64,000 bases of DNA from Actinopolymorpha pittospori (GTDB lineage: Bacteria > Actinomycetota > Actinomycetes > Propionibacteriales > Actinopolymorphaceae), in contig NZ_JADBEM010000001.1 of the NCBI RefSeq assembly GCF_014873875.1, positions 4,464,001 to 4,528,000 on the forward strand, read 5' to 3'. Positions 44,223-52,132 of this stretch are shown piece by piece; the stretch's first letter is position 1, and every line of letters begins with the position of its first letter. Under the pieces are notes generated by a model. It made no database searches and had not been told where the DNA came from. It was given only the letters and a program-made list of their open reading frames with translations. Both the position numbers and the translations under genes were made by a program.

Positions 44223-45236
44223 ATGCTCATCGCACAGCGCCCCTCGCTCACCGAAGAGGTCGTCGACGAGTTCCGTTCGCGGTTCGTGCTCGAGCCGCTG
44301 GAGCCGGGCTTCGGCTACACGCTCGGCAACTCGCTCCGGCGCACGCTGCTGTCCTCGATCCCCGGCGCCGCTGTCACCAGCGTCAAGATCGACGGAGTTC
44401 TCCACGAGTTCTCCACGATCCCGGGCGTCAAGGAGGACGTGACAGAGGTCATCCTGAACCTCAAGGAGCTGGTCGTCTCCAGCGAGCACGACGAGCCGGT
44501 GACGATGTACCTCCGCAAGCAGGGACCGGGCGACGTCACCGCCGCCGACATCGCGCCTCCGGCCGGTGTCGAGGTGCACAACCCGCAACTGCCGATCGCG
44601 ACGCTGAACAGCAAGGGCAAGCTCGAGATGGAGCTGGTCGTCGAGCGTGGCCGCGGCTACGTCTCGGCCGTCCAGAACAAGCGGGCGGACGCGGAGATCG
44701 GCCGGATCCCGGTCGACTCGATCTACTCGCCGGTGCTCAAGGTCACCTACAAGGTCGAGGCGACCCGCGTCGAGCAGCGGACCGACTTCGACCGCCTGAT
44801 CGTCGACGTCGAGACCAAGCCGAGCATGCGGCCGCGTGACGCGGTGGCGAGCGCCGGCAAGACCCTGGTCGAGCTGTTCGGGCTCGCCCGGGAGCTCAAC
44901 GTCGACGCCGAGGGCATCGACATCGGCCCCTCGCCGGTCGACGCGCAACTCGCTGCCGACCTGGCACTGCCGGTCGAGGACCTCAACCTCACGGTCCGGT
45001 CCTACAACTGCCTCAAGCGCGAGGGCATCCACACCGTGGGCGAGCTGATCTCGCGCAGCGAGCAGGACCTGCTCGACATCCGCAACTTCGGTGCGAAGTC
45101 CATCGACGAGGTGAAGCAGAAGCTCGTCGGGATGGGGCTGTCCCTCAAGGACAGTGCGCCCGGCTTCGACCCCACCGCCGCTGTCGACTCCTTCGACGAG
45201 GAAGACGAGAGCTACGCGGAGACCGAGCAGTACTGA
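44223..45236 (+). CDS. rpoA: DNA-directed RNA polymerase subunit alpha
   Basis: 337 residues. N-terminal dimerisation domain (GFGYTLGNSLRRTLLSSIPGA), flexible linker near 230-250, C-terminal promoter-binding domain (LNLTVRSYNCLKREGIHTVG, NFGAKSIDEVKQKL), then an acidic tail. GGAAAGGAAAG precedes the ATG. Completes the polymerase core encoded with rpoBC. Confidence 0.98.
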   Translation: MLIAQRPSLTEEVVDEFRSRFVLEPLEPGFGYTLGNSLRRTLLSSIPGAAVTSVKIDGVLHEFSTIPGVKEDVTEVILNLKELVVSSEHDEPVTMYLRKQGPGDVTAADIAPPAGVEVHNPQLPIATLNSKGKLEMELVVERGRGYVSAVQNKRADAEIGRIPVDSIYSPVLKVTYKVEATRVEQRTDFDRLIVDVETKPSMRPRDAVASAGKTLVELFGLARELNVDAEGIDIGPSPVDAQLAADLALPVEDLNLTVRSYNCLKREGIHTVGELISRSEQDLLDIRNFGAKSIDEVKQKLVGMGLSLKDSAPGFDPTAAVDSFDEEDESYAETEQY

Positions 45237-45245
45237 TGACCGGAA

Positions 45246-45355
45246 GGGCGCCGTGAGGCGCCCGCCCGGCAGCAGCAGAACCAGAAGTACACCGATCCCC
45301 CGAGAGCGGGGGGCTACACCACCCGCCCCCGCGGGTGGGGACGAGTGTTCCCACC
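45246..45355 (+). other. Three consecutive hairpins between rpoA and rplQ
   Basis: GGGCGCC-GTGA-GGCGCCC (45246-45263), CCCCC...GGGGG (45297-45312) and GTGGGGAC-GAGT-GTTCCCAC (about 45336-45355). The first lies 9 nt after rpoA. They could lower or process rplQ mRNA. Confidence 0.55.
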
Positions 45356-45406
45356 CGCACTGACACCGGTACCTGATCCGGCCGGTGCAGGAAGGAGTCC
45401 TGTTCG

Positions 45407-45916
45407 ATGCCTACCCCCACCAAGGGCCCGCGTCTCGGCGGCAGCCCGGCGCACGAGCGGCTGATGCTCGCCAACCTCGCGACGGCGCTGTTCCAACACG
45501 GCCGGATCACGACGACGGAGACCAAGGCCCGTCGCCTGCGGCCGTTCGCGGAGCGGCTGGTCACCAAGGCCAAGCGTGGCGACCTGCACGCACGTCGACA
45601 GGTGCACGCGGTGATCCGGGACAAGGACGTCGTGCACGTGCTGTTCGCGGAGATCGGTCCGCAGTACGCCACCCGTCCCGGCGGCTACACCCGCATCACC
45701 AAGATCGGTCCGCGCAAGGGCGACAACGCGCCCATGGCCGTGATCGAGCTGGTCGAGGGTGCGCCGAGCGTCACGACGAGCAGCGCCCCCGCGGCGCAGG
45801 AGCAGCCGGCCGCCGCTTCGGCAGCCGAGTCCACTCCGGCCGAGGAGACCGCCCCGGCCGCGTCGGAGGAGGCCGCTGAGGCCAAGGCCGACGACGACAA
45901 GGACGGTAAGTCCTGA
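45407..45916 (+). CDS. rplQ: 50S ribosomal protein L17
   Basis: 169 residues. Core MPTPTKGPRLGGSPAHERLM, LFQHGRITTTETKARRLRP, GGYTRITKIGPRKGDNAPMA; after about 120 an Ala/Glu/Pro-rich acidic tail of ~50 residues, typical of actinobacteria. GGAAGGAG precedes the ATG. Confidence 0.97.
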   Translation: MPTPTKGPRLGGSPAHERLMLANLATALFQHGRITTTETKARRLRPFAERLVTKAKRGDLHARRQVHAVIRDKDVVHVLFAEIGPQYATRPGGYTRITKIGPRKGDNAPMAVIELVEGAPSVTTSSAPAAQEQPAAASAAESTPAEETAPAASEEAAEAKADDDKDGKS

Positions 45917-45938
45917 CGGCTGGTCGCCCATCCGCTCA

Positions 45939-45979
45939 CGAGCCCGCTGACCCTTCCCTCGGGGAGGACAGCGGGCTCG
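45939..45979 (+). terminator. Terminator after rplQ
   Basis: Perfect 11-bp stem (45939-45949 with 45969-45979) with an inner TCCC/GGGA pair. It sits only 33 bp before truA, so truA may use read-through or a hidden promoter. Confidence 0.75.
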
Positions 45980-46011
45980 CGTGCCTTCCCCCTGAGCGGC
46001 TGGATCCTCTA

Positions 46012-46851
46012 TTGCGCCTTCGGTTGGGCGTGGCCTACGACGGGACCAGGTTCGCCGGGTGGGCCGCCCAACCCGGCCAGCGCACCGTCGAGGGCGAGCT
46101 GGAGGAGGCGCTGGTCCGGGTCCTGCGGCTCGACGGTCCCGTCGCGGTGACGTGTGCGGGACGTACGGACGCCGGTGTCCACGCCCGGGGGCAGGTCTGT
46201 CATGTCGACGTACCCACGACGGCGTTCGCGGCGACCTCGGGGCGCTCGTCCCGTTCGCCCGAGCTCGCACTGACCACCCGCCTGCTCGGTACGCTTCCGC
46301 CGGACATCCGGGTGCGTCGGGTCGTGGTGGCGCCCGACGGGTTCGACGCGCGCTTCTCGGCGCTGTGGCGGCGGTACGCCTACCGCATCTGCGACGACCC
46401 CGCGGCCGAGGACCCGCTCCGGCGTTTCGAGATCCTCGAGCATCACCGGCGTCCCCTCGACGTCTCCGCCATGAACGCCGCCGCCGGCCGGATGCTCGGC
46501 GAGCACGACTTCGCGGCCTTCTGCCGTCGCCGCGAGGGCGCGACCACGATCCGGCGGCTGCTGGAGCTGTCCTGGGAGCGCGAGTCGTCCGGGCTGCTCG
46601 TGTGCCGCGTGGTGGCGGACGCGTTCTGCCACTCGATGGTGCGCGCCCTGGTGGGCGCGCTGTTGCGGGTCGGCGAGGGTGCCCGTCCCGACGACTGGCC
46701 GGCGCGCGTCCTGTCGGGGAAGGTCCGAGACTCGGGCGTGAACGTCGTACCCGCTCGAGGTCTCACCCTGGAAGAGGTCGGATACCCGCCCGCCGACGCG
46801 CTCGCGGCACGGGCGGACGAAGCACGCCGGAAGAGGACCCTCGCGTCGTGA
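46012..46851 (+). CDS. truA: tRNA pseudouridine(38-40) synthase
   Basis: 279 residues from TTG. No ATG or GTG exists upstream in frame, and MRLRLGVAYDGTRFAGWAAQ is the usual start. Catalytic D53 lies in CAGRTDAGVHARGQ. Later blocks: FDARFSALWRRYAYRI, GEHDFAAFCRR, SMVRALVGALLRVGEG. Modifies the anticodon arm of many tRNAs. GTGA overlap with the next gene. Confidence 0.95.
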   Translation: MRLRLGVAYDGTRFAGWAAQPGQRTVEGELEEALVRVLRLDGPVAVTCAGRTDAGVHARGQVCHVDVPTTAFAATSGRSSRSPELALTTRLLGTLPPDIRVRRVVVAPDGFDARFSALWRRYAYRICDDPAAEDPLRRFEILEHHRRPLDVSAMNAAAGRMLGEHDFAAFCRRREGATTIRRLLELSWERESSGLLVCRVVADAFCHSMVRALVGALLRVGEGARPDDWPARVLSGKVRDSGVNVVPARGLTLEEVGYPPADALAARADEARRKRTLAS

Positions 46852-47453
46852 GCGACCACTACTTCTCCGTCGAGCCAGGTTCGAAGGCGACGCCGCGGAC
46901 GGTCGAGTTCACCGTCCACGGCCGGGCCTACTCGCTCTCCTCGTCCACGGGGATCTTCTCCGGGGACCGGCTCGACCTGGGCACGTCGGTGCTGCTGCGC
47001 GAGGCGCCGTTGCCATCAGGGCCGGGCACCTTCCTCGACCTCGGCTGCGGGTACGGCCCGATCGCGAGCGTTCTCGCCACCCAGGTGCCCGGCTCGACCG
47101 TGTGGGCGGTCGACGTGAACACCCGGGCGCTCGACCTGACGAGGGAGAACGCCGCCCGCCTCCAGGTCGCCGACCGGGTGCGGGTCGCGCCGCCCGAGGG
47201 CGTACCCGACGATCTGCGCTTCGACGAGATCTGGTCCAACCCACCGATCCGGATCGGCAAGCCCGCCCTGCACGGACTGCTCGAGCAGTGGCTACGCAGG
47301 CTCAGCCCGAACGGCGTGGCCTGGCTGGTCGTCGGCAGGAACCTCGGCGCCGACTCCCTGCAGCGCTGGCTCGTGGAGCAGGGCTGGCGGTGCGACCGAC
47401 AGGCGAGCGCGAAGGGCTTCCGGGTGCTCGCCGTGCGCCGGGGCCAGGACTGA
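46848..47453 (+). CDS. RsmC-like class I SAM-dependent methyltransferase
   Basis: 201 residues from GTG overlapping truA by 4 nt. SAM motif DLGCGYGPIASVLA, acidic VWAVDVNTRALDL, and the N-methyltransferase motif SNPPIRIGK, the layout of the RsmC/RlmG (MTS) family that methylates guanine in rRNA. The N-terminal half of E. coli RsmC is absent, as in most single-domain members. Target unknown. Confidence 0.88.
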   Translation: MSDHYFSVEPGSKATPRTVEFTVHGRAYSLSSSTGIFSGDRLDLGTSVLLREAPLPSGPGTFLDLGCGYGPIASVLATQVPGSTVWAVDVNTRALDLTRENAARLQVADRVRVAPPEGVPDDLRFDEIWSNPPIRIGKPALHGLLEQWLRRLSPNGVAWLVVGRNLGADSLQRWLVEQGWRCDRQASAKGFRVLAVRRGQD

Positions 47454-47470
47454 CGCGGCGGAGGGACGCG

Positions 47471-47965
47471 TCAGCGGACGCCCGGTGCGGCGGGGATCGC
47501 GGGTGTGGCGGTGGGCCCCGGGACGTCAGGGGTGGCCGTTGGCTGGGGCGGGATCGCGGGTGTGGCGGTGGGCTCCTGAACGTCAGGGGTGGCCGTTGGC
47601 TGGGGCGGGATCGCGGGTGTGGCGGTCGGCTCCGGGGCGGTGGGAGTGCCGCTCGGCACCGGGACAGCGGTGGGTACCGGGGGTGCGGGCACATACGGGC
47701 TCGGGGACACGGGCGTCGGGGTCTCGCCGACCCCGCTGCGGCCCGGCGTACCGTCCGCCGGTGCGAAGGTGCGCTGGAGGCCGTGCAGCCCCACCGGAGC
47801 GCACACCGCCCCGACCAGGGCGGCGGCCGCACCGCCGGCGACCGCGGCACGCCGGGCGTACTGCCGGCGGTGGGCGCGCCGCAGGGCGAGGTCGGCGAGC
47901 CCGGGCCTGGGCCGGACGGCGTGGGCGAGGTCACTCATGGCCTCGCGGATCAACTGCTCGTTCAT
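47471..47965 (-). CDS. Single-pass membrane protein with Pro/Thr repeat tail, coupled to sigma factor
   Basis: 164 residues. N-terminal cytoplasmic part MNEQLIREAMSDLAHAVRPR, one membrane segment (about 38-60), then an extracellular Pro/Thr/Ala tail built from a 19-residue repeat of PQPTATPDV and PTATPAIP. The DNA shows a 57-bp period (units at about 47494, 47551 and 47608). It overlaps the upstream SigE-type gene by 4 nt and has GGAGG upstream, so a role as its membrane partner or anti-sigma factor is inferred; no classical zinc anti-sigma HxxxCxxC motif is seen. Confidence 0.7.
   Translation of the reverse strand: MNEQLIREAMSDLAHAVRPRPGLADLALRRAHRRQYARRAAVAGGAAAALVGAVCAPVGLHGLQRTFAPADGTPGRSGVGETPTPVSPSPYVPAPPVPTAVPVPSGTPTAPEPTATPAIPPQPTATPDVQEPTATPAIPPQPTATPDVPGPTATPAIPAAPGVR
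47494..47634 (-). repeat. 57-bp tandem repeat inside the membrane protein gene
   Basis: Two full units and a partial third, with GGATCGCGGGTGTGGCGG at the head of each (47494, 47551, 47608). Changes between units are mostly in the middle. In frame it encodes 19 residues. Confidence 0.85.
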
Positions 47966-48498
47966 GGGGAGACCTCCGATCGATGGTTGCGGAGCGAGCC
48001 CGCGTCGGCGAGTTCGGGCGCGAGGGCCCGGAGCCGGGCGAGTGCCCGGGCGGTCTGGCTGCGGACCGTGCCGACGGAGCAGCCGAGGATGTGTGCCACC
48101 TCGGCCTCGGGCAGGTCCTCGAAGTAGCGCAGGGCGAGGACGGCCCGCTGGCGGGGGCCGAGGCGGGCCAGTGCCTGCCGGACGTCGAGCCTGCGGTCGA
48201 CCCGGCCCGCGTGGTCCGTGGCGAACCCGGCCTCGCTGTCGGGTGCGTGCTCGACGAGTTCCTCGCGGATCCGTCCTCGCCGTCGCCACCAGCTCACCTG
48301 GTCGTGGTAGACCACCCGCCGCACGTACGCCTCGGGGTCGTCCACCTTCCGCCATCGCGCCGCCAGTTTGGCGAGTGCGCCCTGGACGAGGTCCTCGGCG
48401 TGGTGCTGGTCGCCGCTCAGCACGTACGCCGTCCGCAGCAGTGCGAGCGACCGCGCTTCCACGAACTGCCGGAACTCCGCCTCGGTTCGTGCGTCCAC
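47962..48498 (-). CDS. SigE-family RNA polymerase sigma-70 factor (ECF type)
   Basis: 178 residues from GTG with GGAGGGAG upstream. Region 2: SGDQHHAEDLVQGALAKLAA and VRRVVYHDQVSWWRRR; region 4: LRYFEDLPEAEVAHILGC with SVGTVRSQTARALARLR helix-turn-helix. This is the short SigE-like group abundant in actinobacteria. Directs RNAP to a small regulon; signal unknown. Translation appears coupled to the downstream membrane protein. Confidence 0.92.
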   Translation of the reverse strand: MDARTEAEFRQFVEARSLALLRTAYVLSGDQHHAEDLVQGALAKLAARWRKVDDPEAYVRRVVYHDQVSWWRRRGRIREELVEHAPDSEAGFATDHAGRVDRRLDVRQALARLGPRQRAVLALRYFEDLPEAEVAHILGCSVGTVRSQTARALARLRALAPELADAGSLRNHRSEVSP

Positions 48499-48589
48499 CT
48501 GGGCTCCCTCCGCCGGCCCTCCACCCAGGTAGACGCGTGGACCGGGCCGCCACTATGCACGGGGTGACGAATCCGCTGGACTTTCTCGG

Positions 48590-48697
48590 GCACCGCCCGA
48601 GGGCGGTCCACGCGTTCACCGGTGGGATCGTGCCGTCGACGACGGCCCGCACGAAGTCGTCGGCGAGGAAGTGGTGGGATCCCTCGTGGCCGTCCCG
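48590..48697 (-). pseudogene. Fragment of a Gfo/Idh/MocA-type oxidoreductase C-terminus
   Basis: In one minus-strand frame this reads GHEGSHHFLADDFVRAVVDG followed by TIPPVNAWTA, close to the C-terminal signature of Gfo/Idh/MocA dehydrogenases. About 35 codons only, with no start, next to a damaged oxidoreductase gene. The 200-bp gap 48499-48698 has no other feature. Family assignment is from memory. Confidence 0.4.
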
Positions 48698-48698
48698 G

Positions 48699-49670
48699 TC
48701 AGTGGTCGACGCGCAGGACGATCTTGCCCTCGACCTCGCCGCGTTCCAGGCGCCCGTGCGCCTCGGCCGCCTGGTCCAGGGGGAGCGTTCCGCCCAACAG
48801 GACCTCGATCCGGCCCTCGTCGACGAGCGAGGCGAGCGTGGCGAGGGCGGGGCGCCGTCCGGCTCGACCAGGAAGTCGTGGACGCGCAGGCCGCGCTGCC
48901 GGCCGTTCTCGACCAGGTCGGGGGAGACGCCGGAGGGGACGGCGACCAGGAGGCCGCCGGGCCGGAGGACGTCGAGCGAGCGGGTGCTGGTCCGGTCGAT
49001 CTCGTCGCCGACCAGATCGAGGACGACGTCCACGTCGTGCAGTACGTCCTCGAACCGGGTGGTGCGGTAGTCGACCATCTCGTCCGCGCCGAGCCGGCGG
49101 GCGGCGTCGAACTTGTCGCCTCGGCCCGTCCCCATGACGTAGGCACCGAGGTACTTCGCGATCTGGACGGCGAAATGCCCGACACCCCGCGGTGGCCGCC
49201 TGGATCAGCACCCGCTGGCCGCCCTGGACACCCGCGGTGTCGACCAGCGCCTGCCAGGCCGTGAGCGCGGCGAGGGGGACGGCGGCCGCCTGATCCTGGT
49301 CGAGCCGGGTGGGCCTGCGGACGAACTGGCGGGACGGCGCGGTGACGTACTCGGCGTACGCGCCCGCCTGGCGCGGGAACCACGGCATGCCGAAGACCTC
49401 GTCGCCGACCCGCAGGGTGTGGACGCCGAACCCGCGCTCCACGACGACGCCTGCCACGTCCCACCCGAGGATGAACGGCGGGTCGCCGAGGACGGCGGCC
49501 ATACCGGCGCCCGACCGGGTCTTCAGGTCGACCGGGTTGACTCCGGCGGAGTGCACCTGGACGAGCACCTCCGTCGGTAGGGGGCTCGGCCGGGGTACCT
49601 CGACCGGACGCAGGACCTCCGGCGACCCGAACTCGTCCTGGCTGATGGCGCGCATCCTCGGCGTACCCAT
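48699..49670 (-). pseudogene. Zinc-free quinone oxidoreductase (MDR family) with two compensating frameshifts
   Basis: The frame is open for 323 codons, but only its ends are MDR-like: residues 1-160 (MGTPRMRAISQDEFGSPEVL, GWDVAGVVVERG, DEVFGMPWFPRQAGAYAEYV) and the last ~45 (LVDEGRIEVLLGGTLPLDQA). The middle, including the Rossmann part, is coded in another frame (FAVQIAKYLGAYVMGTGRGD, LGADEMVDYRTT, DLVGDE, VLRPGGLLVAVPSG). An extra base near 49188-49191 and two extra near 48853-48858 would explain it and restore frame. Either real decay or sequencing error in GC-rich runs. Confidence 0.8.
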
Positions 49671-49724
49671 GTGTTCAATCCTGCGCGGGCCGGTCCAGCG
49701 CGCAGCCGACGTCTACCAGCTCTG

Positions 49725-49779
49725 CCCTTGCCGGCCCGAACGACAACGGGACCGGAACGGGACGAATCCTCGGCAAGGG
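49725..49779 (+). promoter_or_regulatory. Leader inverted repeat upstream of the ABC-F gene
   Basis: 9-bp perfect arms CCCTTGCCG (49725-49733) and CGGCAAGGG (49771-49779) with a 37-nt loop, 70 bp before the ABC-F start and followed by AAAAGGAG (49803-49810). Resembles leader architecture of some ABC-F genes; function is inferred. Confidence 0.4.
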
Positions 49780-49847
49780 TGCCAATCGGAGCACCGGGCA
49801 GGAAAAGGAGTTCGTGGATCCGCGCCCGACCCCCACACTTGGTTCTC

Positions 49848-51530
49848 GTGGGACATGTGGATGTGGCCGGGATCAGGTACGAGCTTCCCGACGGACGGGT
49901 GCTGCTCGACGACGTGTCGTTCCGGGTCGGCGAGGGCGCGAAGGTCGCCGTGGTCGGCGCGAACGGTTCCGGCAAGACGACGCTGCTGCGGATCGTGACC
50001 GGTGACGTCGACCCGCACGGCGGCGCGGTGACCCGCAGTGGCGGGCTGGGTGTCATGCGGCAGTTCGTCGGCAGCGTGCGTGACGACACGACGGTCGCGG
50101 AGCTGCTGCTGTCCGTGGCGCCGCCGCGGGTGCGGGGGGCCGCCGCCGCCGTCGAGCAGGCGGAGCTCGCGATGATGGAGCGCGACGACGAGCGCACCCA
50201 GCTGCGTTACGCGCAGGCGCTCGCCGACTGGGCGGACGCCGGTGGGTACGACGCGGAGGTCCTGTGGGACGTCTGCTGCACCACCGCGATCGGCCTCGCC
50301 TACGACCGGGCCCGCTACCGCGAGGTGCGCACCCTCTCCGGCGGTGAGCAGAAGCGGCTGGTGCTCGAGGCACTGCTGCGGGGACCTGACGAGGTACTCC
50401 TCCTGGACGAGCCCGACAACTACCTCGACGTCCCCGCCAAGCGCTGGCTCGAGGAGCGCCTGAACGAGTCCCAGAAGACGGTTCTGTACGTCTCCCACGA
50501 CCGCGAGCTGCTGGCCAACACTGCGACCCGGGTGGTCTCGGTCGAGTTGGGTGCGGCGGGCAACACGGTCTGGACGCACCCGCAGGGCTACGCGACCTAC
50601 CACCAGGCGCGTCGCGACCGGTTCGCCCGGTTGGAGGAGCTTCGCCGACGCTGGGACGAGGAGCACCAGAAGCTGAAGGACCTCGTCGCGCTGTACAAGC
50701 TGAAGGCGACGCTGAACGACGGCATGGCCGCGGCGTACAAGGCCGCGCAGACCCGGCTGCGGAAGTTCGAGGAGAAGGGCCCACCGCAGGCCGTTCCGCG
50801 CGAGCAGAGTGTCAAGGTGCGCCTGCGCGGCGGCCGTACCGGCAAGCGAGCCGTGGTGTGCACCGACACCGAGCTCACCGATCTGATGAAGCCGTTCGAC
50901 CTCGAGGTCTGGTACGGCGAGCGGGTGGCCGTGCTCGGCTCCAACGGGTCGGGCAAGTCGCACTTCCTGCGGCTGCTCGCCTCCGGCGGTTCCCTCCCCG
51001 AACGCGAGCACCTTCCGGTCGGCGACGTCGTGATCGATCCGGTGCGGCACACGGGTCGGGCCAAGCTCGGCGCCCGGGTCCGGCCGGGCTGGTTCGCGCA
51101 GACGCACGAGCATCCCGAGCTCATCGGCCGGACCCTGCTGGAGATCCTGCACCGCGGCGACGAGCACCGGGCCGGGATGCCGCGCGAGGAGGCGGCCCGG
51201 GCGCTGGACCGCTACGAGCTGGCGGAGGCGAGCGAGCAGACCTTCGAGACCCTGTCCGGTGGACAGCAGGCCCGGCTGCAGATCCTCCTGCTGGAGCTGT
51301 CCGGCGCGACCCTGCTGCTGCTGGACGAGCCGACGGACAACCTCGACATCGCGTCCGCGGACGCGCTGGAGGAGGGGCTCGCGTCCTACGACGGAACGGT
51401 GCTCGCGGTGACCCACGACCGGTGGTTCGCGCGGGGCTTCGACCGCTTCCTCGTCTTCGGTGCCGACGGCGAGGTGTACGAGTCCGACACGCCCGTCTGG
51501 GACGAGGGGCGGGTCCGCCGCGCCCGCTGA
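49848..51530 (+). CDS. ABC-F family ATP-binding protein
   Basis: 560 residues. Two ABC domains in one chain with no membrane part: Walker A GANGSGKT (37-44), signature LSGGEQKRLVLEAL, Walker B VLLLDEPDNYLDV; second half GSNGSGKSHFLRLL, LSGGQQARLQILLLE, LLLLDEPTDNLDI. The interdomain linker is Lys/Arg-rich (RRRWDEEHQKLKDLVALYKL). ABC-F proteins act on ribosomes, some protecting them from antibiotics, others as translation factors; which applies is unknown. GTG 49848 gives MGHVDVAGIRYEL, where homology starts, but lacks a ribosome site; TTG 49839 is possible. Confidence 0.92.
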   Translation: MGHVDVAGIRYELPDGRVLLDDVSFRVGEGAKVAVVGANGSGKTTLLRIVTGDVDPHGGAVTRSGGLGVMRQFVGSVRDDTTVAELLLSVAPPRVRGAAAAVEQAELAMMERDDERTQLRYAQALADWADAGGYDAEVLWDVCCTTAIGLAYDRARYREVRTLSGGEQKRLVLEALLRGPDEVLLLDEPDNYLDVPAKRWLEERLNESQKTVLYVSHDRELLANTATRVVSVELGAAGNTVWTHPQGYATYHQARRDRFARLEELRRRWDEEHQKLKDLVALYKLKATLNDGMAAAYKAAQTRLRKFEEKGPPQAVPREQSVKVRLRGGRTGKRAVVCTDTELTDLMKPFDLEVWYGERVAVLGSNGSGKSHFLRLLASGGSLPEREHLPVGDVVIDPVRHTGRAKLGARVRPGWFAQTHEHPELIGRTLLEILHRGDEHRAGMPREEAARALDRYELAEASEQTFETLSGGQQARLQILLLELSGATLLLLDEPTDNLDIASADALEEGLASYDGTVLAVTHDRWFARGFDRFLVFGADGEVYESDTPVWDEGRVRRAR

Positions 51531-51562
51531 GCGGTCGAGTGCTCAGCGGGGGACCTGCCCGC

Positions 51563-52057
51563 TCAGGCCGGCTGGACGCTCTCGACGAGCAGGTCGGAGA
51601 CGCAGAACCCGGCGGGGGAGAAGTCGTTGGTCCAGCCGAAGCGCAGCAGCGTGTGCCGCAGCACCTCCGCCGTGGCCCGGTAGTCGACCGCGACGGTGGA
51701 GGCGAGCGGCACCAGGATGAGCTGGGGCAGCAACTCGCGAAGCGCCCAGACCAGGCCGGGCGTGACGAAGGAGAGTGGGAACAACGCGGAGGTGATCGCG
51801 GCCGCCTCGCCGTTGCGTACGACGATCCATTCCTCGTCCGGCGGCTCGTAGGCCGTGAGGCTGAGTCGGTGGGAGCACACCAGCGACTGGAGCGCCGAGC
51901 CGACACAACTTCGGTCCCAGCCGGGCAGTGGGGTGTCCCACGGTGTGGTGCCCAGCCAGCGGCTGAGCACGGGATCAAGGTCGATCATCGGGGCGATGAT
52001 TCCCCGTAGCAGCGGGAGAAAACGGTCGAGTCCATCTTTGTCGCCCGTGCCCGACAC
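51563..52057 (-). CDS. Hypothetical protein
   Basis: 164 residues from GTG. No family recognised. Sequence is mixed alpha/beta with Trp-rich patches (PVLSRWLGTTPWDTPLPGWD), ALRELLPQLILVPLASTVAVD and FGWTNDFSPAGFCVSDLL. Soluble, no signal peptide. Lies 75 bp downstream of the sugar dehydrogenase gene on the same strand, maybe in its transcript; weak ribosome site, so an internal start is possible. Confidence 0.6.
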   Translation of the reverse strand: MSGTGDKDGLDRFLPLLRGIIAPMIDLDPVLSRWLGTTPWDTPLPGWDRSCVGSALQSLVCSHRLSLTAYEPPDEEWIVVRNGEAAAITSALFPLSFVTPGLVWALRELLPQLILVPLASTVAVDYRATAEVLRHTLLRFGWTNDFSPAGFCVSDLLVESVQPA

Positions 52058-52132
52058 GACCCGGCTCGTCAGGGCACCGCGTACGGTCCGCGGCGTCGGC
52101 CGGCGGCCCGCGGCGACCGGACGCCACGGCCC

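Noticed and set aside
47494..47634. CRISPR-like 57-bp repeat
   Set aside because: Head-to-tail coding repeat in frame with a membrane protein, without spacers.
49814..50005. Short ORF starting 3 nt after AAAAGGAG before the ABC-F gene
   Set aside because: Out of frame with the ABC-F protein, Arg-rich, spacing too short; kept only as part of the leader idea.
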